Shown in pieces: positions 13,674-26,756 of a stretch of DNA of 64,000 nucleotides. Every line of letters starts with the position of its first letter. Positions within the stretch are counted from its first letter, which is position 1. The notes below the pieces were generated by a model that worked only from the letters and a program-made list of their open reading frames with translations, did no database searches and was not told the DNA's origin. The translations under genes were made by a program, and so were the position numbers. Source of the stretch: Lucifuga dentata (lineage: Eukaryota; Chordata; Actinopteri; Ophidiiformes; Bythitidae); NCBI GenBank assembly GCA_014773175.1, contig VXCM01000989.1, positions 378,443 to 442,442 on the forward strand, in the 5' to 3' direction.

Positions 13674-14568
13674 TATCACTGACATCGTTATTGTAATGAT
13701 CAGCAGCAGCAGCAGCAGCAGGTATCATCAGTGCTATCATCATTCTCAATGTTCTATTATTATCACAACATCGTTTCAGTCATAACATTCTAAAAATGAA
13801 GACAGATGCCTGAATAAACATTCTAACCATATGCCACTGTTGAGCTCAGTGCAGGGGCGTTGTGCGACATACAGAATCTGTCTCTCCTCCTCCTCCTGAG
13901 GTCGTATGCCCCTCATGAGCTTCACGTACTGTTTAACTATCGAGCTGCACCGAGACATCTGAGCTCCATTCTATCGTGTGTTCGCTTGTGTTACAGAAAC
14001 CCTTGTATGTATTTCTCCTTTGAATATTTCAGAAGGGGTTGACAAAATGCAGGCAGAAACAAACTGCTGATGACCTCCTTCTCATTGCCTCCTCCTTTTT
14101 TTATCCCTGTGCTCCCCCCTCCCTTTGCACATCTCATATTCTCCCGGTCTTCCCCACTATTTCTCTCACTATGGTCCTCTTCCTCATCTCATCACTTTCT
14201 CTTCCCTCCCCCACTGCTTATCGCTTCCACCTTCCCTCTCATCGTTTTCTCTCTGTCTTCCCTCTTTTCTTGCATCCTTTCCCACCTGTCTGTCCTGTCT
14301 TCCCACTCGTTTGGCCCCGTGTATGCTTTCATTGCCTCTCTCTTGCCCTTCCCTTTCACTCACTCCTTCTCTGTTCTTCCTCTCTCCACGGGGTTGTACT
14401 CTGCCTTCCGTGCTGTCTGTCTATTCCATAAAGGGCTGTCTGAGGCCTCTGGTCTGCTAATTCATTCGCCGTGCATCGCTTCACTTTTCTGCGGGCTCAG
14501 GCAGAAAGACAGGGAGAGAGGGAGGGGGGGAGAGAGGGAGGGAGTGAGCAAGAGACAGAGCGAGAGAN

Positions 14569-14623
<55 letters not shown>

Positions 14624-14983
14624 ACATGGAAAAGGGATGCAGCAGCTTTATCTCCAAGAAACAGAAAGCCAGAGCCAGAGCCAGATCCTATGTTGGTATA
14701 CTCCAGAATCTCTTCCTCCCTCTCTTCTCTCTCTTTCTCACACATAGTCAGGCAGAATGTCTCTCTCTTTTACTCTCTTCCACAGTATATACAGTATAAG
14801 CTTGCCATGGCCTCCTTCTGCTCACTGCTTGCTTTGTCATTTGCATCCCTGATGTTCAGTTTGCTCTCTGATCTAATACTTATACCACATTGCTGCTAAT
14901 GTTTCTGTTTATTAAGGAATGAGTGTGCGTGTTTTTGTGAGTATATCACGTGGTTCTTTGAAGAGGTGCAGATATTTGGAAAT

Positions 14984-15492
14984 TGTCACAGTTCTGTATG
15001 TCTGGTTAGCCACTCACCTGCCATTTCTGCATGCCTGGTCCTCAGCTACTCACCTGCCATTTCTGCCCGCCTGGTCTTCTGTTCCTCACCTCCGTTCATC
15101 AGCCTGATTCATTTCAGGTTCGGACGCTGTCACCAATTAGCACCAATCAAGCATGGATTTAAACCCCAGTCTCACACTCACCCTTTGCCAGATTGTTCTT
15201 TGCCATCCCCGATGCGAGACATTCCAGCGTCATTTGTGGACTGACCTTCTGTTACCGACTCGGCCTGTTTAGGACTATTCTGCTCGTCGCCCCCCTGGTC
15301 ACCACCTCTGCCTTCTGTCCCTGACTCCGATTCCAGTCTCTGCGTTTGGACTCTTTGACTGTGTCTGTATCGGCACTTTGTCCTGCCAGTTTTTCTGCCT
15401 GCCTCTGTGTTGGACTGAGAGCTCAATTAAAGAACTTTACTTGTCGGAGTTGTACTGTGTGCTGCATTTGGGTCCAAACCCCACCCGTCACA
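14984..15492 (+). mobile_element. solo LTR with 5-bp target duplication
   Basis: The 509-bp element starts TGTCACAG and ends CCGTCACA, and is flanked by a perfect GAAAT duplication (14979-14983, 15493-15497). An ATTAAA poly(A) signal at about 15426 precedes the GT-rich end. The sequence resembles fish Ty3/Gypsy LTRs as I remember them. No internal region is present, so it is a solo LTR from recombination. It holds an imperfect internal tandem around CTCACCTGCCATTTCTGC (about 15013-15078). Confidence 0.82.
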
Positions 15493-15497
15493 GAAAT

Positions 15498-17502
15498 GTT
15501 GTCTATCAATCTGCCTTAAACATTATTTTTTTCATTTTGTCCAACGTAAATATTTGACAGGTGTTATTCTAGTTATCTTGTACTTATAAATAAATGCTGG
15601 CTGTCTTATTGAAGTCTTTACACCAATATTAGAATACTGTACCTTGAAATCATATTTGGATGCCGTAATTCAGTGCATCTAGCTATATTATTATCTATAA
15701 AATAATTTCATTCATTATAGTAACTAGAGTGGACACACTAGTCAACCTTTACTTAAGTTTAAAAAAAAAAAAAACAATAGCAACAATACCATTAAAACAT
15801 ACTAAATACTTTAGTCTTGCATTTGTTTTAAAGACACATGTTGGATAATTTACACTCCAACAATATGTAGGATTTTGAAGGGGATTAAATTAAAGATGGT
15901 GGTGATAACCTAAAGTCCAACAGTTTTTATGTTTGATTTGGTAGCCTCTACCAAGGAAGATTCTTTAAGAGAGAATGAGTGATTCACCACCAGTCACTAG
16001 ACAATGACAAGGGGAAATGTATGTATGTATACTGTACTTAAAATCATGGCAGTATGTAACAATGATCAGCATACAAAGATTTACAGCATGTAGATCTGAC
16101 AGCAAATTACAGAAAGTCAAGGATTGCAGAAAACAGTCTCTCCATAAAGGAAAGTAGCAAATAACTAGCAGAGGTCAAAGTGCATCCTGTTTGTTAAAGT
16201 GTGGTTTCCCTTCCAACGCTGCTCTACCAGTCTAAATGTTACCCACCAGCATCCAGTTCTCTGAGGTGAATCCAATATATAGTCTTCTGGCTTTGCTTCA
16301 AATATAGGATATGTCCACTTAGGGTGAATACTGCATCAGTTCCATCAATACGTACAAACACTGATTCTTGATCATGACCACAAACTCACATGGCAGACAA
16401 CAGTCTCCCTCTGGAAATAGACTCTGTAACCTGGCCTGGCACCATTCCAAAGACAGAGTCATGCCAACTATTCATAATGGCAAGCCCCAGTTGTACTGAT
16501 ATATTTAGTCAAACCCTGACTCGTGCAAATCTAAGCAATTCTAAATATACACCACGACACGCCTGTGTGGAAATGTGGATGAGATTACCAACATAACTGA
16601 ACCTCTGAAAATGCCTTACAAATGCAATATATTTTATGAGCACAATGTGTGTTTTGCATGTGAGTCTTTAATCTGAAAAATAATGGAGTAACACTACAAT
16701 ATTTCTCTCAAATGTAAGGAAAGTGGAGTATAAAATGAGAATACTCGCAAAAAGCAGAAGTACTTAATTAAGTGTACTTCATTATGTCACACATATTGCT
16801 GCCATACAGTATCTTAAGTGTATGCATAACACTGTTATTTTTTTCTGTCACAGTGAATACAAATCATTTTTAGAAGATACTTAGAAGCAAAATGGAAATT
16901 TGTCTAAATAAAACTGGTTATATGAGTGTAGCAACAGTGTGAAAACCTTCTCTGAGATAATTTCATCTGACATGAACCGAGTGTGTGAGTGTGTGGTTTT
17001 TATGAAGAGTTTGTGTGTCTGTGTGTAGTTGGACCTGAGATATAGAGCTATTGTGTGTGTGTGTGTGTGTGCTGTCTCTTTTGTAGTACAATAAAATGTG
17101 TGTCATTGTATAAAAAAAATTACAGGGATCCAGTCAGCAGTGATTTGTTCCACTGCTGATTGGAGGACAAGGGAAGTGATCTGCCAGGAAATGAAGTGCA
17201 GCAGCAGTGGATCTGATTCTTCCTTCAGGGAGACGCTCTGTGGAGCTCAGTCGGTTATTTCTGTTGAACTAACACAATAATCGTTCCGGCTAGTCAAATG
17301 AATGTCACAATGTCATTTGATCTTTTTTTAACAACAAAATGAACAAATGTGATAAAATCTTTTATTTGGCATTTTCATACCGGCTGTCTTGTAATGTGTT
17401 CTGTTTTCTCTGCATTGGTCTCCCAATGAGTCAAAAATAGAAACAGATATGTCAGAAAGAGTCAGTGACAAAAAGCCAGAGGCAAATCAAGCATACGCCC
17501 CC

Positions 17503-17564
<62 letters not shown>

Positions 17565-17671
17565 ACACCATTTCCCACCTAGCTCTCTGTAGCATTTCTT
17601 CTTTCATCCTCATCTCTCATGTCACTCGCGTATATTTTCTTTTCTTTCTTCCTCCCCCTCTATCTCTGCAG
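15498..17671. other. spacer before lime1
   Basis: AT-rich, with TG arrays near 17050 and a CA array at 17507. A 5' non-coding exon of lime1 may lie here or farther upstream, but none is identifiable. Confidence 0.5.
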
Positions 17672-17730
17672 GTTTCACAGTGTTGAAGACTGAGTGTGAG
17701 TGGAAGTGAATGAGAGTGAGTGAGTGAGTG

Positions 17731-17773
<43 letters not shown>

Positions 17774-17780
17774 GTGTGAG
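17507..17780. repeat. (CA)n then (TG)n flanking the lime1 first exon acceptor
   Basis: The CA array at 17507-17559 lies upstream of the acceptor at 17671; the TG array at 17727-17778 lies in the leader. The two are complementary and could pair in RNA across the splice site. Confidence 0.85.
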
Positions 17781-17928
17781 CGTGTGTCATGGCCACACTG
17801 GATGACAGTGAAGAGACCATGCCTGGAGACCCTCCCTATGGAAAAGTGCTGCTCCTGGGAGCAATCGCAGCAGCATCCGCCTTTGTGGTCACCATCCTCA
17901 TCGTCCTCATCTGCGTGGGCTGCCAAAG
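17672..17928 (+). CDS. lime1: lime1 first coding exon: leader, start codon, membrane segment
   Basis: A pyrimidine-rich tract ending in TCTCTGCAG precedes 17672, so the 5' leader is probably spliced here from an upstream non-coding exon that I could not place. The ATG at 17789 is followed by G at +4 and opens the only frame with a membrane segment. The exon ends at CAA AG before GTGAGA (phase 2). It encodes residues 1-46 plus part of R47, including the hydrophobic helix and CVGC. The leader holds a TG microsatellite and two short upstream ORFs. Confidence 0.78.
17710..17779 (+). promoter_or_regulatory. two upstream ORFs in the TG-repeat leader of lime1
   Basis: The leader has an ATG at 17710 (5 codons, stop 17725-17727) and another at 17762 (5 codons, stop 17777-17779). 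The second lies inside the TG/TATG repeat, so repeat length could change upstream initiation and the distance to the true ATG at 17789. Confidence 0.45.
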
Positions 17929-20900
17929 GTGAGAGGACATCACATGACTGAAAATGTGAAAAAGTAGGGTGTGGACTGATGAAAGAGAACAGTTCATCGT
18001 TACATCATCCCTGGCTCGCCCACTCCTTTTTGTCTGCCTGTACCTCTTCTGAACTCTTCAACTCCCTTCTTCTCTCAACTCCATCCCTCCTCTTCATCAT
18101 TTTTATCCCCTGCTCTGAGCAGAATGGTAGTAATGAATGTTAATGGCTGTGAGTGTCAGATCAGATGAAATTCTGCTTTCAGGACATGGAATAGATAGGC
18201 CAGTAAGAGCAGCCTCATATCACCCTATTTAAGAAAACTCCTCTGCAGGCAACATCCCATGGTTTAAAGAAGATCAAACCCTAAGTCAGACTTGAGCAAC
18301 GGAACAATCTCTATTTTTTAAAGAAGCCTCAGGGACCATTCAGATCTTGCTCTGTGGCTTTGTTGCCATGGAATACACAGATAATGGTGCAGTGAAACGT
18401 CAAACCAGCTTGCTCATGGAAATAAAAATTAGGATCTAAAGAATAAAATATATGTCCCCCACAGGATGTTGGTATACATTGTAGCTGAGAAGCTGAGTCT
18501 CAGTCTTCACCAGTTCAGCTACAATAGATCCTTAAAGGAGAGTTATACTACCTCTTTTGATTTAGGAAGATTCCCATGAAGATGTCCTTGTAGAAGGTAA
18601 AGTTCACGGTAGAAGAACATCTTTGTTTAAACCTTAAAGGACAACACTGGCGATTTAACATGGTTGAGCCCAATACAGAGCACTCCACAAATATTGGCAA
18701 TCTTGGTAAATAAAAGCAAAATGGGCTGTGAAAAAAAAGTTTTTGTGCTTATCCTTTTGATTTTTCATTCAAAATATTAACAAAAATATAACCTTTAATT
18801 AAAGTAAACTGATTGAAAGGAAAAAGAAATTGTTATCATGAAAAATATTTTTATCAATTGGCTTGGAAGAGGACTTTCTATTGAGCCCACACACAGTGAG
18901 GAGGAGGATAGTTTGAGTGGCCAAAGAATCTCCAAGGATCACAGTTGGAGAATTATAGTCATTAGTTGGGTTTTGGGGTCAGAAGGTCTCCAAAACTATG
19001 ATCAGATGCCACCAGGCTGAGTGAGAAAATTATTTGTTTCATGATAAGAATTTCCTTATGTCTCTGCCAGGGAGTATAGTCCCAGAAGACAACTTTTATC
19101 AAGAAATTAAAATGACCATGCCTTCTACAATCATGTAAAAGTGTTAGCAGGTAAAACATTGACTTTTAAGATGGGTGTACTGTATCACCTGACTATTTGT
19201 TTTTGAAAGATAAGGGTATTTGGCAAAATAACAAGAAAACTAAAATACAGTTTTATGTTTTTGAAAGTGTAAATCAGTAATTTAACAGTATATAGGTAGC
19301 ATTTATTGGACTTAAACATGCAAAATCACCAGCATGGTCCTTTAGGATATAACCGCTGCTTTCTTTATGTATCTACATACCTGCATGTCATTCTTACCTT
19401 CACCTCCTCCTTTGTTGTGTTATTATGAACATTGTCCCAAGGGAGCTCTCCTCACCCTCTCATGGTCTCCTTGGGGTGTGAAAGCAATAGGTTTGCATAA
19501 ATAGAATACAGTTCCAGCTCACCAGAGGAGACAATAGCTAACTACAGCAAAAATGGACCCTGAATGCAATTTCCTCAAAAACCTTGTTTAACTAGATCAA
19601 ATGGCTTGTATCATTCTTGCAAATGCCTATTTCTGCTCTCCATTTTGCAAGACAGCAGTAAGATCTCACATTATGATGAAGCGCCTCCCCCTCCTAAGTG
19701 AGAGAAATGAGATGAGGGGTAGAATAGTTGTCATATTCACACCTACACTCAGGAGTCTTTGTGTTCTTACCTCATCTCATCACACCATCACCATCTTAAC
19801 AGTTTCCTATAACTACAGCATCTCCAGGGACCCAAAATGATGCATAGCTCTCATTTACAGCAGTTTAAGATTTTTTTTCCAGTGTTAAAGACTATTACCA
19901 GATGATAGTATAGAGAAAATCATTAGTAAGGCAGAAATAGTATTAGTCATGATGTTATGGTGAAAAGACCCAGAGCAACAACAAAAGTAAAGTTCCTCAG
20001 TGAATGACCCTCAGCTTTGGCAGAAGCCTGACTCAGGCTCTTTTTGCTATTTCACTGAATTCTTGTTATCAAGCAAGGACTCCTGTACCCTAACCAGAGC
20101 TGGATGCTGATAGTATCTATACGTTCTGAGTGTGTTTATGTCCTCTCTCTGTCCACCGGCTCCCCGTTGACCTTCCTCACTTTGATGTTCTGTCAGAAAA
20201 AGCAAGAGCAAGCACCCCGCAGCTGGAGAGAAAGGGACATCTGTAAATATGGTGAGATGTGCTTTTATATTCTCTCTCTCTCTCTCTCTCCNATTGCTCT
20301 TTTTGAATCCTGATGCACATGTGGATCATTTGATTATCTATTTGTATGAGCAATGTTTCTACCTGTGTTCACATCCATATGTGTGTAACAGCAGGGAACA
20401 CTTCAGCATCCTAAACTAAACTCCATGAGCAAATCTGACACCAGGCTGCATGAGATCAACCGCTTTCCCTGTAATGGAAACAGTAAGTGATGGGGGATAG
20501 TTTGTTTTCAGCAACCCACAGTATAGCAAACTCTTACACAATATACAATCCTCCTCCTTCAACTCTTTTTCTCTTTCCTCCTCCTTTCTGCAGGCATACC
20601 TAAGAACCGTCCAGCCAGTATGGACCTCCTGCTCCTCCACTGTCGACGTTCCCAGACAGATCTGAGGCCCTCCCATGGGCGCCAGCTTCCCCAGATACCC
20701 ACCAGCCCCCAGGAGGGAGGAGGGGAGAGAGGAGGGGAGAGAGGAGGAGGAGATGGAGGAGGAAGAGAAGGAGGAGGAGGAGGGGGAGGAGGAGGAGGAG
20801 GAGGANNNNNNNNNNNNNNNNNNNNNNNNNNNNNNNNNNNNNNNNNNNNNNNNNNNNNNNNNNNNNNNNNNNNNNNNNNNNNNNNNNNNNNNNNNNNNNN

Positions 20901-22491
20901 NNNNNNNNNNNNNNNNNNNNNNNNNNNNNNNNNNNNNNNNNNNNNNNNNNNNNNNNNNNNNNNNNNNNNNNNNNNNNNNGGAGGAGGAGGAGGAGGAGGA
21001 GGAGAAGCCCGGGACCATACATACACTGAGGTGGGCCTGCGTAACAACCCCACTCCTGCCCAATGCATGGATGACGGCCTGTATGAGAGTGTAGGTATCC
21101 GGGATCCCAAAGTACCCTCTACCCCTCCACCAACATCCACCAACACTCCAGCTACAACCAGGAATGCCCAAAGCCCCTCCACTCAGGCCAATGGAGCTCA
21201 CAATGGGAACGGGAACGGGAATGTATGTACATAGTCATACAGTAGATCCAGTAGATTGTGTTTGTGACAAAAAAACTTTTGTAATACAAAAATGTACATG
21301 TGTTTGTGTGTTTTTTCTCACAGGGTGGCAGAGGGACTGGCAGAGGGAATGGCACCATTAACGGAACAATGAGAGGAAGAGGTAATATGGTTAGTGGGAT
21401 CAACAGGTCCCCTCTGTCCTCCATCAACTCCCTGACCAACCAAGATCCAACTGCAGCTGATTATGCTTCCATACGAAAGTTCAGAAAGGTAAAAGTAAAG
21501 ATACATTTTTGCCAGAATTATGCAGGAGGTTATGAATGGAGAGATGAAGGAGGCAATAGTCGCTTCTTATCACAGTCAATGGAATATTTTAATTTGGGGG
21601 ATTTTACTACTTTTCCTACTTTGCCAGAGTCAGACTATCTCAAAAATGGATTTAATTTATGTGTAAAGGCACACCCTATGTGTTGCAGGGCTGTACTGTG
21701 CAACAATATTGTAGCATTTACTATGTATAAATCCACCCAGCGCCAATAAGAAAAGAAACACAGACATGTTCTTCATTGATAGTTGCATGAAAAAAATACA
21801 TGTTTCTGCTTACTTTGTGATGTGTAAAGCATTAGTAATAGTACTATGATTTTTTAATTGATCCCTCAAGGTTGACAAGGGAAACAGGAAGGAAAGTAAC
21901 GGAGCTGACAGCCAGTCAGACAGCCAATCCAGCGTGAGTGATTCACCCTCTGCCCCTCCCCCTCTGCTACATCGGAGTCAGGAGTTTCCACGCAAACCAC
22001 TGGAGCCATTTCACCTGCATCCCTTTCCCAAGGTAGAGCAGTCATTGGTTAATCTTCTCTGTATAGAAAGTCTCAGTCATCCATTATTCCGTACTGTATG
22101 TGTGTCTCTTCACCACCAGAGGGCACTGTCCACCAAGTACACAGCTCTCAAATGTCTTGGGTTTAGATATTTATTTTGTCACTTGGAATCTTCTTATTGG
22201 ATTTCACAGTACTTCAATACATTTGTTTATCATTATCATAATTTTCAGTGTATGTGCTGCTCAATACACAGATTTAAATTTCAAAACACAAAATACACAG
22301 TCAATTAAATTACAAGGATTTGATGAGTGATTTTTCTTTTGAATAATGTAGCTGTGTGTGTTGGCAAGAATGTGTGTATATAAACTGTCAAGGCCACAGT
22401 TTGAGGCAATTCTGAAAGGGAAATTGAAGGACAATGATCGGATGGTGATCAGCCTTTCCTGAGTGCTTACTGGCACTTGGATAGGTTTTTA

Positions 22492-22526
<35 letters not shown>

Positions 22527-22551
22527 NTACTGGCACTTGGATAGGTTTTTA

Positions 22552-22588
<37 letters not shown>

Positions 22589-22890
22589 CGTGTGTGCATG
22601 CTAGAGGCATAAAACAGGTGATTTTGTTCAGTGATTTAAGAAGCTCAATAAAGTTGTTTAAACAATTTTGTTTTAGCTGTGGGTGTGAGCACAGTTGTTG
22701 AACTGCACTTTAAATCCGTTAAAGCTAAATCGTGCGTGCATGTGTGTGTGTGTGTGTGTGNGTTCATTTGCGTCTTTGCTCTGTGACTGTGCTGCACATT
22801 ACCAGAACGGCCAGAGTAAAGAGTGGAAGCATAGCTTATGTAAGAGCTTGGCAGGCTGCCAATCTGCCTGTGTACAGTTTGTGTGTATTG

Positions 22891-22948
<58 letters not shown>

Positions 22949-25900
22949 TGAATAGCAATGACTCTATCTAAAAATGGCTAACAGGTAGCCAGTAGCCAGC
23001 ATGGGGATAAATAATGTTCACATATTGAAGCCATTTACTCTGCCCCAGCTTCTATTACTCACTCTCACTGCACAGGAGGTGCACATAAAAGTTTAATCAT
23101 TCTCAGTAAAGTGCAGCCGCGTGCACACAGACCACTACATGCTTTCTAATTGGTTTCTAATCGCTTTCGATCACCAACAGTGATCAAAGTTAACAACAGC
23201 AGTAACTTATTTGTGTCTTGTTAATTATTAGTTTTTACAAGGGAGAGGTGAGTTTTTCCTCTTCAGCAAAAAATGATGTGTAAGCACTAACACAGCCTGA
23301 AAATGCAAATAGAGTATGAGGAATTAACCAAACATTGCCTATAGCTCATCAGTAACTGTGAAACATGTTATAAATAATTCACCTGTAGAGTTAGATGGAG
23401 GTTATTATTCACAGCAGTGACTGTCTGTTAAAGGGTGACAGGTGTTGGAGATAACACTGCAACTTTGAAAAGTTGGGGGGTGAGGGTGGGGGGTGAATTT
23501 GTTAAAAAAAAATAATAATAATGTTTGCTGGCTTTTTAGTGCTTTAGTTTTGAATCTTAATCTCCAGTAGGTAGTAACTTTGTGATGTCATAATGGTCAG
23601 TTTCCCTGACTTTGAGCACCGCCCTCTACAGTAATAAAAGCCTTTATACAGTTGTTTTTGGTTGCTGAATAGCACTCCAGATGACCAGTAACCTGAATTT
23701 GGTGTGTAAAATCCATTGAATCTCCCTTTAATATTACAATATTAAGAGTTTTAAATGGATTTTGCATGAAACTTTGTGGAAATGGTCATGAGACAAAGAG
23801 CTGATTAACTTATCATGCTTCAATAAGACTTGCATTGTACTGGCACTCTATTCAGTACCAGCTAGTAGTTTTTAAATTTGTACTTATCTTGTAAAAGCGT
23901 TTTGTTGTTTTAGAAAAGCTACAGAGCAGATTTTATTTTGAAAGGAAAAGCAACAGACACAGGAGCTGAACAATAAAGGAAATGTAACAAGATTTTATAG
24001 CATCTGATTCCTGTTAGGAACTGGTCTCAGAGCAGCTTTCAGTTTTCCACCCACTCTCTTTTTGCCACTAGCTGATTCCTTTGTTTGGAAATGGCAAGAA
24101 AGACAAGAAAGCTGCCCTTGGACAGCCAAAAGAAGCAAAAAGAATGTCATCATTTAAAGGATCATACCAGCCTTTTGTATATTTGAGCCTAATATATTCA
24201 ATTTTCATACATGTAACGTCATTTTCCCAAAGCATACTACTGGAACGGTGAATTAAAATGTATTTTTCCTACCTTCCAGACGGCCATTGGTTTCAGCTCA
24301 TTCTGGTACGCTATTAAAATCAACTTGTTGATACTTGAAACATTCTTTTGGGGAATGTAATCCATCATCACGAACTAGATGTATATTCAGGTTTGTTTTT
24401 TTGTTTTTTTTGTTTTTTGTTTTTTTTTTTGAAGCTATGTAATTTTAGTGTTTAGGCACAATAAAAAGTGTGGAGTGAATGTATGTCTCCACCAGGGAAT
24501 ATTGTCCCAAAAGAAGACCTGCGTTTATTGAAAAATTTAAACAACCGTGACTTCATAAGGCTGCATAACTATTAGCAGGTGAAACATCAATTTTTAAGGT
24601 GGGTGTATTGCTTGAATATTTGATTTTGAAAGGTTAAGATATTTTGCAAAATATCAGGAAAGCTGAAATACGGTTTTATCCTTTGGGAAATGATTGTCAG
24701 TAATGCAACATGTATGAAAATTGAATATATTAGGCTCAAACATGCAAAATGGCCAGTATGGTCCTTTAACACTGAAGTAGCCATAAGGTTGATCGTAATT
24801 CTAACTGGAGTAGTCCAGGAGAAATTTGTTCCGAACAGTCCCTCTAATTCCACAAGACAACCCACCATGTGATCATGACCTCTGACCTTTGGAACAAATG
24901 TGTAAAGCACTCTCTTTCAAACACATGCACACACATACACACTCAATCCACCCATGCTGTGCAACATTGACAACTGTTTACCTATTGAGCAAACATAGCA
25001 AATCAGAACTTCCACAACTCCCAGGTCTCAGGACAAACACTGACAACAGAATAAAGACAACACGGGGAAAAGGAGACAATTTTTTTTCATTAAATTAAAA
25101 AAAAATCCCTGTACCCTTCTTATAGTTTTAATTGTGTGGTTTATTTCTTGTTTTGTTTTATTTTTTTTGTCTTGCCATAACAGCTCATTTGACTTTGTTT
25201 CCTTAATTTAAAACAAAAAATTCCCTGTACCCTTCTTATAGTTTTAATTGTGTGGTTTATTACTTATTTTGTTTTATTTCTTTATTTTATTTATTTATTT
25301 TTTTGTCTTGTCATAACAGCTCATATGCCTTTGTTCACCAGGAGGCAGTGTTCATGGGCAATGGGGAGCAGTACATCTGGAAGCCTCCTGAGGATGATGA
25401 CATCATCACGTTGCACCCACCTCCACACCTGGGAGAGAACAGACAGGGGCACCCATCACCCCCAACTGCTAAGGAGGTAGTGAGTAAAAGGAGAGGGGGA
25501 GGAGGAATATGAGGAGTGTGTGTGGTGGGGAGGGGAGGGAGAGGAGGACAGGAAGAGGCAGCCGGATAGATGGACAGGTCTCAGATTTGTGACGGTGCTG
25601 TGTTTACGGATGGGGGCGCCTGTTTGATTGGGTATGCTGTCATAACAGCGCTGCCCTGTGACCTGCCTGTCATCTGAGGTCTCTGCTTACAGCTAGGGGT
25701 TACGTTACAGGGACCCAGCACCCCCTTGCATCCCTGCCTGAACCCTGACCCAAATCTCCTAGCCCCCCTTCAGCTCATCTGTTTAGAACGCAAGATGCAC
25801 CAGAAAGATCTGCCATTAATATCAACTGAGTAATTTGCATTATGACTTTGCATTCATGGAGATGTTTGCTAAAGGTTAGCTGTTATGCCTTATCAGTCCA

Positions 25901-26702
25901 CGCAAAAGGAAAATGATTGGTCCTGACTTGGATGTAGGCTACAAACTGACCTATAGATATATATATATATATGGAACTGTATGTCTGGTGGTGAGAGGGG
26001 GAAGTCTGCACTTCGGTCATGTCACATCCCCTACCACATATGCTTGCACATGCAGAAACTCCACCCCCATGTCTCCATGCTCAGCTTCAAGCTCAGCTGG
26101 ACGCAGTGTAACACACTGAGAGAGCAACAAATCATAGAGTGACTTTTGTCATACTGAGGGGGCTGAAGGAGTTGAGTGGATGAAGGGGCTGTCACTGAAA
26201 TAGATCTATTATGCTGTCTATTATTAGTGCGGTTTTTTGATAAAGCTTCTGTTTTTCACAATCACCATAGTCAACCCAGGGGAAGTTATTTCCATGTTTG
26301 TTAAATTTGTTGATATCTTCTGTATGTTCTTTTAACACAGAAGCATAATATACTGTATGCCATAGCTTTAGATTTGTCAGACCAAGATTGTATTACCAAG
26401 AGAAGGAATACTGTGGTTAACACATATGATTTGATTAAAAAAAAAAAAAAAAANAAAAAAAAAAAAAAAAATCATCTAGATGAACACAAAATGAAGTTTT
26501 GTTTATTCTGGGATGCAGTAGTAAAGCAGGAATCCTAACAGCTTTTAAGCTGCTGGACAGTTTCTTGTATGTTGGTCTAAGGCAGTACTGAGCTCTGATA
26601 AATGTGGAGTTTGGATGCTGTATGTGGAGATTAAGGGGTTAAGTCTCTGCTGTTTGCCCTAAACTTCTCCTCTGCAAATCACACTGGCACTGCTACATAT
26701 CT

Positions 26703-26756
<54 letters not shown>

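Larger units (their letters stand above)
6366..14978. other. intergenic sequence without recognised genes
   Basis: All long frames in this stretch are low-complexity (GA, CA, TTA, pyrimidine-rich at 14070-14450) or lack splice signals. No RNA gene recognised. Confidence 0.6.

Noticed and set aside
14039..14747. Ser/Leu/Pro-rich frames of up to 225 codons
   Set aside because: Pyrimidine-rich low-complexity sequence open in several frames at once, ending in a GA array; no coding signature.
20416..21201. Long minus-strand frames through the GGA repeat (poly-Ser/Pro/Leu)
   Set aside because: They are the antisense of lime1 exon 4; their length comes from the triplet repeat and the Ns.
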